Shown here piece by piece: positions 1 through 8,132 of a DNA stretch of 64,000 nt; within the stretch, counting starts at the first letter, position 1, and every line of letters starts with the position of its first letter. Position numbers and translations under genes: made by a program. The stretch is taken from assembly GCA_965267475.1 (NCBI GenBank), contig OZ254079.1, positions 2,666,001 to 2,730,000 on the forward strand, written 5' to 3'. Under the pieces are notes generated by a model. The model saw nothing but the letters and a program-made list of their open reading frames with translations, was not told where the DNA came from and did no database searches. Origin of the DNA: JBCBKU01 sp965267475 (GTDB lineage: Bacteria; Pseudomonadota; Alphaproteobacteria; Rhodobacterales; Rhodobacteraceae).

Positions 1-284
1 GCTTTGTGATACACCGTCGTGCCCGAGATATTGCGGGTTCCGCCCGACCCTGCGCCGGTCGCATCCAGCGCTTCATGCATGGCGGTCAGCACAACGGGGT
101 GCTGGCCCATTCCCAGATAGTCGTTGCCACACCACACGGTGATTTCGCGCGTTGAGCCATCCGGCTGCTTCCAGGCGGCTTTCGGGAAGGACCCGCGCAC
201 GCGTTCGATATCGAAAAACGTCCGATAGCGTTCTTCTTCGTGCAGCCTGGCAATCGCCTGGTCGAATTTCGCCGTATAGTCCAC
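1..284 (-). CDS. hemA: 5-aminolevulinate synthase, N-terminal part (cut by window edge)
   Basis: Pyridoxal-phosphate enzyme that condenses glycine and succinyl-CoA to 5-aminolevulinate, the first step of the C4 tetrapyrrole pathway. Only the first 94 or so codons are visible; the rest lies left of position 1. The translated segment has the family's N-terminal hallmarks: a V-D-Y-T-x-K-F start, E-E-R-Y-R-T-F-F-D-I-E, then W-C-G-N-D-Y-L-G-M-G-Q-H-P and a G-A-G-S-G-G-T-R-N-I-S-G-T segment. The start is taken as GTG at 284-282 because AAGGAG lies just upstream and the resulting N-terminus matches the family. An FNR-type palindrome lies about 73-86 nt upstream. The preceding minus-strand gene (393..1046) may be co-transcribed. 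Confidence 0.95.
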   Translation of the reverse strand, partial: MDYTAKFDQAIARLHEEERYRTFFDIERVRGSFPKAAWKQPDGSTREITVWCGNDYLGMGQHPVVLTAMHEALDATGAGSGGTRNISGTTVYHK

Positions 285-356
285 CCGTATGCTCCTTCAG
301 GGCGCCCGCGGTTTCGGGCGATCGCGCCACCATGTCACACCAAAGCTGCGCGGGAC

Positions 357-370
357 TTGATATAAATCAA
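357..370. promoter_or_regulatory. FNR/FnrL-type box upstream of hemA
   Basis: TTGAT-ATAA-ATCAA is a perfect match to the FNR consensus TTGAT-N4-ATCAA. It sits in the 108-nt gap between the secreted protein gene and hemA. Oxygen control of hemA through FnrL is established in Rhodobacter; that it applies here is inference. Confidence 0.75.
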
Positions 371-392
371 GATGCACGAGAAGCGAAAGGTT

Positions 393-1046
393 TCATTGCG
401 TAATTTTGAGATCACAATCGCTCGGGCTGGGCGCCGCAACTTTGCCATTACAGGCGTCAATCGCGGCTTGGTGTGCGCCCTCTCCCTTCGCGATGGCCCA
501 GACGCCGGTTGTCGGCGACGCGGCCAAGGCTTTGGGTGATGCCCCGCCCCGCCAGTTCTGCCGAAAATCCCGCGTGGCGGGCTGCGACAAAGTCAGATCG
601 CGCGGCGCATAGCGGCGTGGAAGAACCCAAAGCCCCACCGCGCATGGCCCCGCGCCTTCGGATTTCTTTGCCTCGCAGGCGGCAAGCGCGGCATCCTCGG
701 CAGCTTGCGGCGCGTGGTATCCGCCTGCTGCCTGCAAATGTTCGTTCCCTTCGGCCATGGCGGCCAACAGGTCATCGCGGCTCAGACCTGCATCGGGCAC
801 GAAAGCCAGGGCTCCGTAATACGGAACGGGATTGTTCTGACTGGCTGACAGGTCGAGAACCTGGCGCAGAAAATCCCGTGCCTCGTCCGGCACGCCGTCC
901 GCGAATCTAACCTCGACCCCCCGTGCCGCGAAAAGTTGCTTTCGAGCTTCAGCCGCCGAAATCGGCTCGGCCGCAGCAGGCGCCGATTGCCCGATCACGC
1001 AAAGCCAAAGGCCAACCCACTGCCAGTGCTGCATCTTCATGTGCAT
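393..1046 (-). CDS. secreted DUF4189-like protein upstream of hemA
   Basis: A 217-residue protein with an N-terminal signal peptide: a short basic start, a hydrophobic stretch W-V-G-L-W-L-C-V-I-G, then an Ala-rich cleavage region. It is probably periplasmic. The C-terminal third (G-V-W-A-I-A-K-G-E-G followed by A-I-D-A-C-N) looks like the DUF4189 pattern of repeated Ala/Cys motifs around a small beta fold. Four cysteines are visible in the mature part (two near the middle, two near the end), suggesting disulfides. Homologues beside hemA in Rhodobacteraceae are often mislabelled as an aminolevulinate synthase; nothing here looks like that enzyme. The start is ATG 1046, where the signal peptide begins; ATGs at 1040 and 1034 are also possible. 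Function unknown. Confidence 0.7.
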   Translation of the reverse strand: MHMKMQHWQWVGLWLCVIGQSAPAAAEPISAAEARKQLFAARGVEVRFADGVPDEARDFLRQVLDLSASQNNPVPYYGALAFVPDAGLSRDDLLAAMAEGNEHLQAAGGYHAPQAAEDAALAACEAKKSEGAGPCAVGLWVLPRRYAPRDLTLSQPATRDFRQNWRGGASPKALAASPTTGVWAIAKGEGAHQAAIDACNGKVAAPSPSDCDLKITQ

Positions 1047-1185
1047 GTTCCCCGATCCCCGCGTTGCAGGCGTCATAGCGCGAGACGCCCCGCATCGCCA
1101 AGCGGACCGCTGGACACCCGGCCAGCCGCTGCTAGGGTCGCGCAAATTCCAGTCGCCCCATGTTTTCCGGAAAGGATTCCCCCCA

Positions 1186-2556
1186 ATGAGCCTCGACGCT
1201 GTTCTCGCCAAGATCGACGAAGACATGCCCGCCGCGATGGACCGCCTGTTCGAGCTTCTGCGGATCCCTTCGATTTCAACCGACCCGGCGTTCAAGGCCG
1301 ATTGCGACAGGGCCGCCGATTGGCTGGTGGCGGACCTTGCGTCATTGGGTGTGGAGGCCCGGAAGTACCCGACCCCCGGCCATCCGATGGTTGTGGGCCA
1401 TGTGGGCGACAGCGGACCGCATCTGATGTTTTACGGCCATTACGACGTGCAGCCGGTTGATCCGCTAGAGCTTTGGGACCGCGACCCCTTCGATCCTGAA
1501 CTGCAAAGTACCGCCAAAGGACAGGTGATCCGCGGACGGGGCTCATCCGACGACAAGGGCCAGTTGATGACATTTGTTGAAGCCTGCCGCGCCTGGAAGG
1601 CCGCCCATGGATCGCTGCCCTGTCGGATCACCTTCTTCTTCGAAGGCGAAGAGGAATCGGGATCGCCGTCACTGGTGCCCTTCCTGGAAGAGCATGCCGA
1701 CAACCTTAAAGCCGACATCGCGCTGATCTGCGACACCGGGCTGTTCGACCCCGAGACGCCGGCGATCACTACCATGTTGCGCGGGCTCATGGGGCAGGAA
1801 ATCATCATCACCGGCCCGGACAAGGATCTGCATTCCGGAATGTATGGCGGCCCGGCAGCGAACCCGATCCGGGTTTTGTCGAAGATACTGGCGGGATTGC
1901 ACGATGATGACGGCAGGGTCACGTTGCCGGGGTTCTATGACGGGGTGGTTGAGTTATCTGATGCTCAGCGCGCGCAATGGGACGGGCTTGGCTTCGACGC
2001 AGCGCGCTTTTTGGGGGACGCCGGACTTTCTGTGCCTGCGGGCGAGGCAGGCCGCACGGCGCTTGAGATGATCTGGTCGCGCCCGACGCTCGAATTCAAC
2101 GGCATCCATGGCGGCTATACCGGCAACGGGTTCAAGACCGTGCTGCCGTCAAAGGCCTCGGCGAAGGTGTCGTGCCGTCTGGTGGGCGATCAGGATCCGC
2201 ACGCAATTCGCGCGAGCCTTTGCGCCCATGTCGAAGCAAACCTGCCGCCCGATTGCTCGGTCGACTACATCGAACACGGCTCGTCGAAGGCAAGCGTGAT
2301 GCCCACCGACCTGCCCGCATTCGAAGCCGCGCGTCAGGCCTTGTCCGATGAGTGGCCGCGCCCAGCGGCGTTCATCGGTTCCGGTGGGTCGATCCCGATT
2401 GCTGGGCACTTTCACAACATGCTGGGCGTGCCATCCATGCTGATCGGGTTCGGTCGCGACGACGACCTGATCCATTCGCCGAACGAAAAGTACGATGTCG
2501 AGAGCTTCCATAAAGGCACGCGCAGCTGGGCGCGCGTTCTCGCTGCGCTGACTTGA
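1186..2556 (+). CDS. M20-family metallopeptidase / dipeptidase
   Basis: A 456-residue di-zinc peptidase of the M20/ArgE/DapE/CPG2 class, probably cytoplasmic and acting on dipeptides or N-acyl amino acids. The metal-binding motifs are present in order: Y-G-H-Y-D-V-Q-P (first His/Asp), G-R-G-S-S-D-D-K-G-Q (bridging Asp), F-E-G-E-E-E-S-G-S (catalytic Glu pair), and a dimerisation-domain D-L-H-S-G-M-Y-G-G. The start is ATG 1186 (M-S-L-D-A-V), where family similarity begins; a longer in-frame extension reading back to 1039 lacks family features. Substrate cannot be told from sequence. It is a single gene, followed by the hairpin-rich guaA leader. Confidence 0.88.
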   Translation: MSLDAVLAKIDEDMPAAMDRLFELLRIPSISTDPAFKADCDRAADWLVADLASLGVEARKYPTPGHPMVVGHVGDSGPHLMFYGHYDVQPVDPLELWDRDPFDPELQSTAKGQVIRGRGSSDDKGQLMTFVEACRAWKAAHGSLPCRITFFFEGEEESGSPSLVPFLEEHADNLKADIALICDTGLFDPETPAITTMLRGLMGQEIIITGPDKDLHSGMYGGPAANPIRVLSKILAGLHDDDGRVTLPGFYDGVVELSDAQRAQWDGLGFDAARFLGDAGLSVPAGEAGRTALEMIWSRPTLEFNGIHGGYTGNGFKTVLPSKASAKVSCRLVGDQDPHAIRASLCAHVEANLPPDCSVDYIEHGSSKASVMPTDLPAFEAARQALSDEWPRPAAFIGSGGSIPIAGHFHNMLGVPSMLIGFGRDDDLIHSPNEKYDVESFHKGTRSWARVLAALT

Positions 2557-2578
2557 GCCTGTCATGTCCAGGGGCCGC

Positions 2579-2658
2579 CGAAAAATTATCAGAATTTTTC
2601 GTTCCGAAATTTTACTGAAAAATTTCGGCCCCGTCGGGAAGGTCTTGCACCTTCCCGA
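2579..2658 (+). promoter_or_regulatory. three tandem perfect hairpins in the guaA leader
   Basis: Three perfect inverted repeats follow one another, each with a 5-nt loop: 2579-2587/2593-2601 (CGAAAAATT, loop ATCAG), 2604-2613/2619-2628 (CCGAAATTTT, loop ACTGA) and 2634-2643/2649-2658 (TCGGGAAGGT, loop CTTGC). The third ends 21 nt before the guaA ATG. The right arm of hairpin 1 (2593-2600) could instead pair with 2617-2624, breaking hairpins 1 and 2, so a two-state structure is possible. Some of this may terminate the upstream peptidase transcript. The known purine riboswitch core was not recognised. Confidence 0.75.
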
Positions 2659-2679
2659 AACCGGGCCTACCCAGCGATC

Positions 2680-4254
2680 ATGACGGCCCCATCCCACGAT
2701 CGCCTTCTGATCATCGACTTCGGTTCGCAGGTCACGCAGCTGATCGCGCGGCGCCTGCGCGAGTTGAACGTCTATTGCGAGATCCACCCCTATCAGAACG
2801 TCGACGACGCGTTCCTGACCGCCTTCGCGCCAAAAGCCATCATCTTTTCAGGCGGGCCCGACAGCGTGGTCCGCAACGGCAGCCCGCGGCCGCCGTCGGC
2901 AGCCTATGAGGCGGGCGTCCCAGTCTTGGGGATCTGTTATGGCCAGCAGGTCATGATGCAGGATCTGGGCGGCCGGGTTGAAGGCGGCAAAATCTCGGGT
3001 GGCGGCGGCACGGCTGAGTTCGGGCGCGCCAAAGTGGCCCCCAAAGGCCACCTGCCATTGCTTGAGGGTTGGTTTTCCGATGGCGACGAACAGGTCTGGA
3101 TGAGCCATGGCGATCACGTCGCCGCGCTCGCCCCAGGGTTCGAGGTTTTTGGCACCTCGCCCAATGCGCCTTATGCGATTACGGCGGATACCGAACGCGG
3201 GTTCTATGCGGTTCAATTTCATCCCGAAGTTCATCACACCCCGCGCGGCGCCAAGCTTTACGAGAACTTCGTGCGTCTTGCCGGCTTCACCGGCGATTGG
3301 ACCATGGCGGGCTATCGCGAACAGGCGGTCGCCCAGATCCGCGAACAGGTGGGCGACAAACGCGTCATCTGCGCCCTTTCCGGTGGGGTCGACAGTTCGG
3401 TCGCTGCCGCCCTGATCCATGAAGCCGTGGGCGATCAGCTTACGTGCGTCTTCGTTGATCATGGGCTGCTCCGGAAAGACGAGGCCCAGGAAGTCGTGGG
3501 CATGTTTCGCGACCATATGAATTTGCACGTGATCCATGCTGATGAGACTGAGCTGTTTCTGGGCGAATTGGACGGCCAATCCGATCCCGAAACCAAGCGC
3601 AAGATCATCGGGCGGCTCTTCATCGACGTCTTCCAGAAATACGCCAACGATATCCAGGGTGCGGAATTCCTAGCTCAAGGCACGCTCTATCCCGACGTCA
3701 TCGAAAGCGTGAGCTTCTCGGGTGGGCCGTCGGTGACGATCAAATCGCACCACAATGTCGGTGGACTGCCCGAAAAGATGGGGCTGAAACTGGTCGAACC
3801 GCTGCGTGAGCTGTTCAAGGATGAAGTGCGGGCCCTTGGCCGCGAACTCGGCCTGCCCAACAGTTTCATCGGTCGCCACCCCTTCCCCGGCCCCGGCCTT
3901 GCGATCCGCTGCCCTGGCGAGATCACGCGCGAGAAACTCGCGATCCTGCGCGAAGCCGACGCCGTCTATATCGACCAGATCCGCAAACACGGGCTTTACG
4001 ATGAAATCTGGCAGGCCTTTGTCGCCATCCTGCCCGTCAGAACCGTGGGCGTCATGGGCGACGGGCGCACCTATGACTACGCCTGCGCCATGCGGGCTGT
4101 TACCTCGGTCGACGGGATGACCGCCGACAGTTATCCCTTCACGCACGATTTTCTGAGCGAGACGGCCACGCGCATTATCAACGAGGTTCCGGGGATCAAC
4201 CGCGTGACATACGATGTGACGTCAAAACCCCCCGGTACGATCGAGTGGGAATGA
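2680..4254 (+). CDS. guaA: GMP synthase (glutamine-hydrolysing)
   Basis: Converts XMP to GMP with ATP and glutamine in de novo purine synthesis; cytoplasmic. The 524 residues match the family length. The N-terminal class I amidotransferase domain shows the nucleophile Cys86 in L-G-I-C-Y-G-Q-Q and the H-P-E-V-H-H segment near residue 188. The ATP-pyrophosphatase domain has the PP-loop A-L-S-G-G-V-D-S-S near residue 233. The C-terminal dimerisation domain ends with the family's G-T-I-E-W-E. The start ATG 2680 directly precedes the conserved L-L-I-I-D-F-G-S-Q. It is a single gene behind an unusual hairpin leader. Confidence 0.98.
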   Translation: MTAPSHDRLLIIDFGSQVTQLIARRLRELNVYCEIHPYQNVDDAFLTAFAPKAIIFSGGPDSVVRNGSPRPPSAAYEAGVPVLGICYGQQVMMQDLGGRVEGGKISGGGGTAEFGRAKVAPKGHLPLLEGWFSDGDEQVWMSHGDHVAALAPGFEVFGTSPNAPYAITADTERGFYAVQFHPEVHHTPRGAKLYENFVRLAGFTGDWTMAGYREQAVAQIREQVGDKRVICALSGGVDSSVAAALIHEAVGDQLTCVFVDHGLLRKDEAQEVVGMFRDHMNLHVIHADETELFLGELDGQSDPETKRKIIGRLFIDVFQKYANDIQGAEFLAQGTLYPDVIESVSFSGGPSVTIKSHHNVGGLPEKMGLKLVEPLRELFKDEVRALGRELGLPNSFIGRHPFPGPGLAIRCPGEITREKLAILREADAVYIDQIRKHGLYDEIWQAFVAILPVRTVGVMGDGRTYDYACAMRAVTSVDGMTADSYPFTHDFLSETATRIINEVPGINRVTYDVTSKPPGTIEWE

Positions 4255-4303
4255 CAGGCAATTGTCGGTCGCGGAATGACGTTTTAGATCCAAAGGTGAC
4301 AAC

Positions 4304-5119
4304 GTGGACTTTCTGAAACGACTGTTTTCTCGGACCAGATCGGCGAAAACTCCTCCGCATCCGTTGCAGACAGTGGCCAAGGTCCCGGGCAAGAACTACA
4401 GGACCCTGGGCTCAGACTACGGCGCCTGGACCTTTCTTGACTCTGACGCCCTTCACGGGTCGACAATTGTCAGCGCTGGTCTGGGTGAAGATGCGACTTT
4501 CGATGTGGAGTTTGCCAGGGCCTATGGGGCGCGGGTGATCCTGGTCGATCCGACGCCTCGCGCCATTCTGCACTTCAAAGAATTGGCCGCCCGACTGGGA
4601 CAGGGCCGTCAGCAAGACTATGCGGAAGGCGGCAAACAACCCGCCGACGCCTACGATCTGACCGGGCTCGACGATCGGTCGTTGCAACTGGTCGAAAAGG
4701 CCCTTTGGACTTCGCAAACGCAATTGAAGTTCTTTGCGCCAAGCAATCCGGATCACGTGTCGCACTCGATTGTGAACTACCAAAACAATTATGCCCAGGA
4801 CACCGCGTCAATCGAGGTTCAGGCGATCCCGCTTGATCGTCTTCTCGCCGACTTGGCCATCGACCCGGCGACAGTTCCCTTGATCAAGCTCGATATCGAG
4901 GGGGCAGAAATCGAAGTCATTCCCGACATTCTGAGCAAAGGCATTCGGCCTGATCAGTTCCTGATCGAGTTCGACAACTTAAACATTCCGGGTGAAGAGG
5001 CCTATCGGCGTGTGGATCAGGCGTGGGATCACCTCAAGAACCACGGATACAGCTGTATTCACAGCGACGGACGATCCAACTTTCTGTTCACGCGTGCCGA
5101 TCACACTAATGGCGCCTGA
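4304..5119 (+). CDS. FkbM-family methyltransferase
   Basis: A 271-residue protein with the SAM-dependent FkbM methyltransferase signature. An acidic V-D-P-T-P-R segment lies near residue 87, where such enzymes contact SAM, and the hallmark L-I-K-L-D-I-E-G-A-E lies near residue 195, followed by I-E-F-D-N-L. FkbM enzymes O-methylate sugars or small molecules, often in surface polysaccharide or natural-product pathways; the substrate here is unknown. The start is GTG 4304, preceded by AAAGGTG. A second FkbM-like gene follows after 20 nt on the same strand, so the two are probably one transcript. Confidence 0.82.
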   Translation: MDFLKRLFSRTRSAKTPPHPLQTVAKVPGKNYRTLGSDYGAWTFLDSDALHGSTIVSAGLGEDATFDVEFARAYGARVILVDPTPRAILHFKELAARLGQGRQQDYAEGGKQPADAYDLTGLDDRSLQLVEKALWTSQTQLKFFAPSNPDHVSHSIVNYQNNYAQDTASIEVQAIPLDRLLADLAIDPATVPLIKLDIEGAEIEVIPDILSKGIRPDQFLIEFDNLNIPGEEAYRRVDQAWDHLKNHGYSCIHSDGRSNFLFTRADHTNGA

Positions 5120-5139
5120 CTTGAGAAACGAGAACGGCC

Positions 5140-5934
5140 ATGGGGCTTGAGCAAACCGTCAAGAATGCGTTGTTGCGGCTGAAGGTGGCCGGCGAACCCC
5201 GCGTCCCTTCGGACAAGTTGCGGAATTTCCTGACGGCTTGCGCGCCTGTGGGCCTTGAAACACCGTTGATCCGGGTCGGACCTGACGGTGACGGCGGCTA
5301 TGTTCTGCCCGATGATCTGGAGGGGATTACAGCCTGCTTTTCACCTGGTGTCGATTTCACCGCCGGGTTTGAGGAAGACATCGCCCGGCGCGGCATTCCC
5401 TGCTACCTCGCCGACTATTCCGTCGACGGGCCGCCCATCGACAACCCCCGGTTCCACTTCCAAAAGAAGTATCTCGGCAGTCGGTCGGACGACATCCTGA
5501 TCCGGCTTGAAGATTGGGTGGCCGAGACCGTGGGCGACGCCGCCGGTGACTTTCTGCTTCAGATGGACATAGAAGGTGCCGAATATGGCGTTCTGCTCGA
5601 CACCCCGGTCCCGATGCTCAAACGGTTCCGTATCATCGTCCTGGAGCTTCACCATTGCGATCTTCTGTTCTCGCGGAGTGGACATGACCGGGTGGCAGAG
5701 CCAATCCTGAAACTTCTCGACCATTTCAGCATCGTCCATATCCATCCAAACAACCGCTATCCGCCGGTGTCGGACGGCAAAGTCTCTATTCCGCCCCTCC
5801 TCGAGTTCACGTTCCTGCGGAAGGATCGCATTCGGCCGGGGCCCGCGCCGTCAACCTATCCGTTGGATGTGGACAGTCCAAACGTCGCGAAACGGCCAGA
5901 TATTCCCTTGCATCCTTCGTGGTACGAAGTCTGA
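5140..5934 (+). CDS. second FkbM-like methyltransferase
   Basis: A 264-residue protein with G-D-G-G-Y-V-L-P near residue 50 and the FkbM-type motif L-Q-M-D-I-E-G-A-E near residue 146, followed by I-V-L-E-L-H-H. It diverges from its upstream neighbour outside these motifs, so the pair is not a recent tandem duplication. The chemistry is presumably SAM-dependent methylation of a glycan or lipid; the substrate is unknown. Start ATG 5140. The gene ends 36 nt before an EamA exporter, which may share the transcript. Confidence 0.75.
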   Translation: MGLEQTVKNALLRLKVAGEPRVPSDKLRNFLTACAPVGLETPLIRVGPDGDGGYVLPDDLEGITACFSPGVDFTAGFEEDIARRGIPCYLADYSVDGPPIDNPRFHFQKKYLGSRSDDILIRLEDWVAETVGDAAGDFLLQMDIEGAEYGVLLDTPVPMLKRFRIIVLELHHCDLLFSRSGHDRVAEPILKLLDHFSIVHIHPNNRYPPVSDGKVSIPPLLEFTFLRKDRIRPGPAPSTYPLDVDSPNVAKRPDIPLHPSWYEV

Positions 5935-5970
5935 TATGCGCGGCCATTCCAACATGAGGAATTCTCAATC

Positions 5971-6858
5971 GTGACCGCTGGCGCCACACCTGCGCGCCCT
6001 TTGCATGCCGCGCTTTGGATGCTGGGCGCGGTCGTGGCTTTCTCCTCGATGGCCGTCGCCGGCCGCGCTTTGACGCCCGAGTTGTCGACCTTCGAGATCA
6101 TGTTTTTCCGGTCATTGATCGGAATCGTGCTGGTTCTGGCGGTTGGCGGTGCGTTGGGCCGTTTGCACGAGGTCTCTACGCGGCACCTCGGGATCCACGC
6201 ACTTCGCAACCTCAGTCATTTCGCAGGACAGAACCTGTGGTTCTATGCTCTTGCCTTCATCCCTCTCAGCCAACTGTTTGCCTTGGAATTCACGACCCCG
6301 ATCTGGGTTCTGGTCCTTGCCGCCTTTATACTGGGCGAACGGTTGACGCGGTTTCGAGTGGCCATGGCAGCGCTTGGCTTTCTTGGCGTCCTCATCGTTG
6401 CCAGACCCGGCGTGGCCGAGGTCAACATAGGCACCATAACCGCCGCACTGGCTGCCATCGGGTTCGCCGGGTCCATCGTGCTGACTAAGCGGTTGACGCG
6501 AGATGTCTCGACCACTTGCATTCTTTTCTGGCTGGCCGTCATGCAAGCGGTTTTCGGCTTGATCACCACATTATGGGATGGCCAGATCACCTGGCCCTCT
6601 GCACAGGCCTGGCCCTGGCTTGTCGTGGTCGGATGCGCCGGACTGGCGGCCCATCTTTGTCTGACAACCGCACTGTCGATTGCACCGGCGGCGGTCGTCG
6701 TCCCGGTCGATTTCATTCGCCTGCCCGTGATCGCGGTGATCGGTTTGCTGCTTTACAACGAACCGCTCGATCCGTTCGTATTCTGGGGTGCAGCACTCAT
6801 ATTTCTGGCCAATTACCTCAATATTTTGCGTGAAACGCGGACTGCGACAGTTTCGTGA
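5971..6858 (+). CDS. EamA/DMT-family transporter
   Basis: A 295-residue inner-membrane protein with about ten hydrophobic segments arranged as two five-helix EamA repeats. The first repeat includes M-F-F-R-S-L-I-G and the family-typical L-Q/E-F-T-T-P-I-W segment; the second begins near residue 155. Members of the drug/metabolite transporter superfamily export metabolites such as amino acids or S-adenosylmethionine; the substrate is not readable. The start is GTG 5971. A paralogue lies at 8133..9059. Confidence 0.85.
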   Translation: MTAGATPARPLHAALWMLGAVVAFSSMAVAGRALTPELSTFEIMFFRSLIGIVLVLAVGGALGRLHEVSTRHLGIHALRNLSHFAGQNLWFYALAFIPLSQLFALEFTTPIWVLVLAAFILGERLTRFRVAMAALGFLGVLIVARPGVAEVNIGTITAALAAIGFAGSIVLTKRLTRDVSTTCILFWLAVMQAVFGLITTLWDGQITWPSAQAWPWLVVVGCAGLAAHLCLTTALSIAPAAVVVPVDFIRLPVIAVIGLLLYNEPLDPFVFWGAALIFLANYLNILRETRTATVS

Positions 6859-6976
6859 CGCTTCGTCAAAAGCCAGCCCTGTGACCAAAGGTCACCGTTG
6901 ACCGGGCCCAAGCCCGAACCATAGGCTTTCTACCCATCGAGTGAGGCGAAGGCCCGAGGGAGGGGCTGAACACATC

Positions 6977-8065
6977 ATGGCACGATTTTTGGCCACAACC
7001 GGCGTCGCATTGGCGATGGTGGGGCAAGCTTATGCAGGCGGGATCGAACGCGATCCGCAGTCGGTTTCGATCCTGTTCGAAGAGGGTAACTATGCTGAAG
7101 GTCGGCTGAGTTTCGTCAGCCCTTCGGTCAGCGGGACGGATGCGGGCCTTGGCGGCCCCATCGCCTCGGGTGATATGGCGCCGAGCTATTTCAATGCCGC
7201 GGTTGGATACAAGCAGGACATATCGGACAATCTCGCCTTTGCGGTGATCATCGATCAGCCGGTTGGCGCGGATGTCGATTACGCCACCGGCACCGGCTAT
7301 CCGCTCGCGGGCACCATGGCCGAGTTGACATCGATCGGTGTGACAGCATTCCTGAAGTATCGCTTCGACAACAACGTCTCGATCTACGGTGGTCCGCGCC
7401 TCCAATCGATCAATGCGGAACTGAGTGGCCTTCTGCTGCCGCCCCCGACATCGACCACCTTCGGTCTCGATGTCGACCGGACCTATGAATTCGGCTATGC
7501 GGTGGGTGTCGGTTACGAGATGCCGGAAATCGCGCTTCGGGTGGCGCTGACCTATAATTCCGCCATCGATCACACCTTCGATTCCAGCGAAAGCTTTGGC
7601 GGCGCCCCCGGGATCGCAGGCAGTTTCACAACCACGATCCCGCAATCGGTCAACCTTGAGTTCCAGTCGGGCATCGCTGAAAACACTTTGGTCTTCGGCA
7701 ATATCCGCTGGCAGGATTGGTCGGAGTTTGACATTACCCCGCCGAACCTGGGATCGCCGCTGATCGCTTACCAAAGCGACTACATCACCTATAACCTCGG
7801 CATCGGACGACGGTTCAACGACCAATGGTCAGGTGCGGTGACAGTGGGGTATGAAGCCGAAACCGGTGACATCCAAGGCAATCTGGCCCCGCGTGATGGG
7901 TTCGCCAGCATCGGCGTGGCCGCGACCTATACGATGGACAATGTCGAGATCACAGGCGGCATCCGGTACATCGCGCTGGGCGACGCCACCACACAAACCA
8001 TCGATGCCACTTTTACCGACAACGATGCGATTGCCGCCGGAATTCGCGTCGGGATGAGCTTCTAA
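6977..8065 (+). CDS. FadL/OmpP1-family outer-membrane protein
   Basis: A 362-residue beta-barrel candidate. ATG 6977 gives a clear signal peptide (M-A-R-F-L-A-T-T-G-V-A-L-A-M, cleavage near A-Y-A-G-G); the longer in-frame start at 6941 is not needed. The body shows alternating amphipathic strands ending in aromatic residues, finishing in G-I-R-V-G-M-S-F with a terminal Phe as expected for Bam-dependent insertion. The early Q-S-V-S-I-L-F-E-E-G-N-Y segment is FadL/OmpP1-like. The family takes up long-chain fatty acids and other hydrophobic compounds; the ligand is unknown. A hairpin follows the stop codon. Confidence 0.78.
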   Translation: MARFLATTGVALAMVGQAYAGGIERDPQSVSILFEEGNYAEGRLSFVSPSVSGTDAGLGGPIASGDMAPSYFNAAVGYKQDISDNLAFAVIIDQPVGADVDYATGTGYPLAGTMAELTSIGVTAFLKYRFDNNVSIYGGPRLQSINAELSGLLLPPPTSTTFGLDVDRTYEFGYAVGVGYEMPEIALRVALTYNSAIDHTFDSSESFGGAPGIAGSFTTTIPQSVNLEFQSGIAENTLVFGNIRWQDWSEFDITPPNLGSPLIAYQSDYITYNLGIGRRFNDQWSGAVTVGYEAETGDIQGNLAPRDGFASIGVAATYTMDNVEITGGIRYIALGDATTQTIDATFTDNDAIAAGIRVGMSF

Positions 8066-8093
8066 ACCCAACGCATTCGGTACAAGCAAGATC

Positions 8094-8119
8094 CGGGTCG
8101 CCCCTATAAAGGCGGCCCG
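8094..8119 (+). terminator. hairpin after the FadL-like gene
   Basis: CGGGTCGCC (8094-8102) pairs with GGCGGCCCG (8111-8119), with one G-U position and an 8-nt loop. It lies 28 nt after the stop of the outer-membrane gene and 13 nt before the next start. There is no strong T-tract, so it may be only a weak terminator or an mRNA end stabiliser. Confidence 0.45.
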
Positions 8120-8132
8120 TTATGCGTCTGGC

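Noticed and set aside
2557..2679. Purine (guanine) riboswitch before guaA
   Set aside because: The three hairpins do not form the three-way junction with conserved loop-loop bases of the purine riboswitch, so only an unclassified structured leader is reported.
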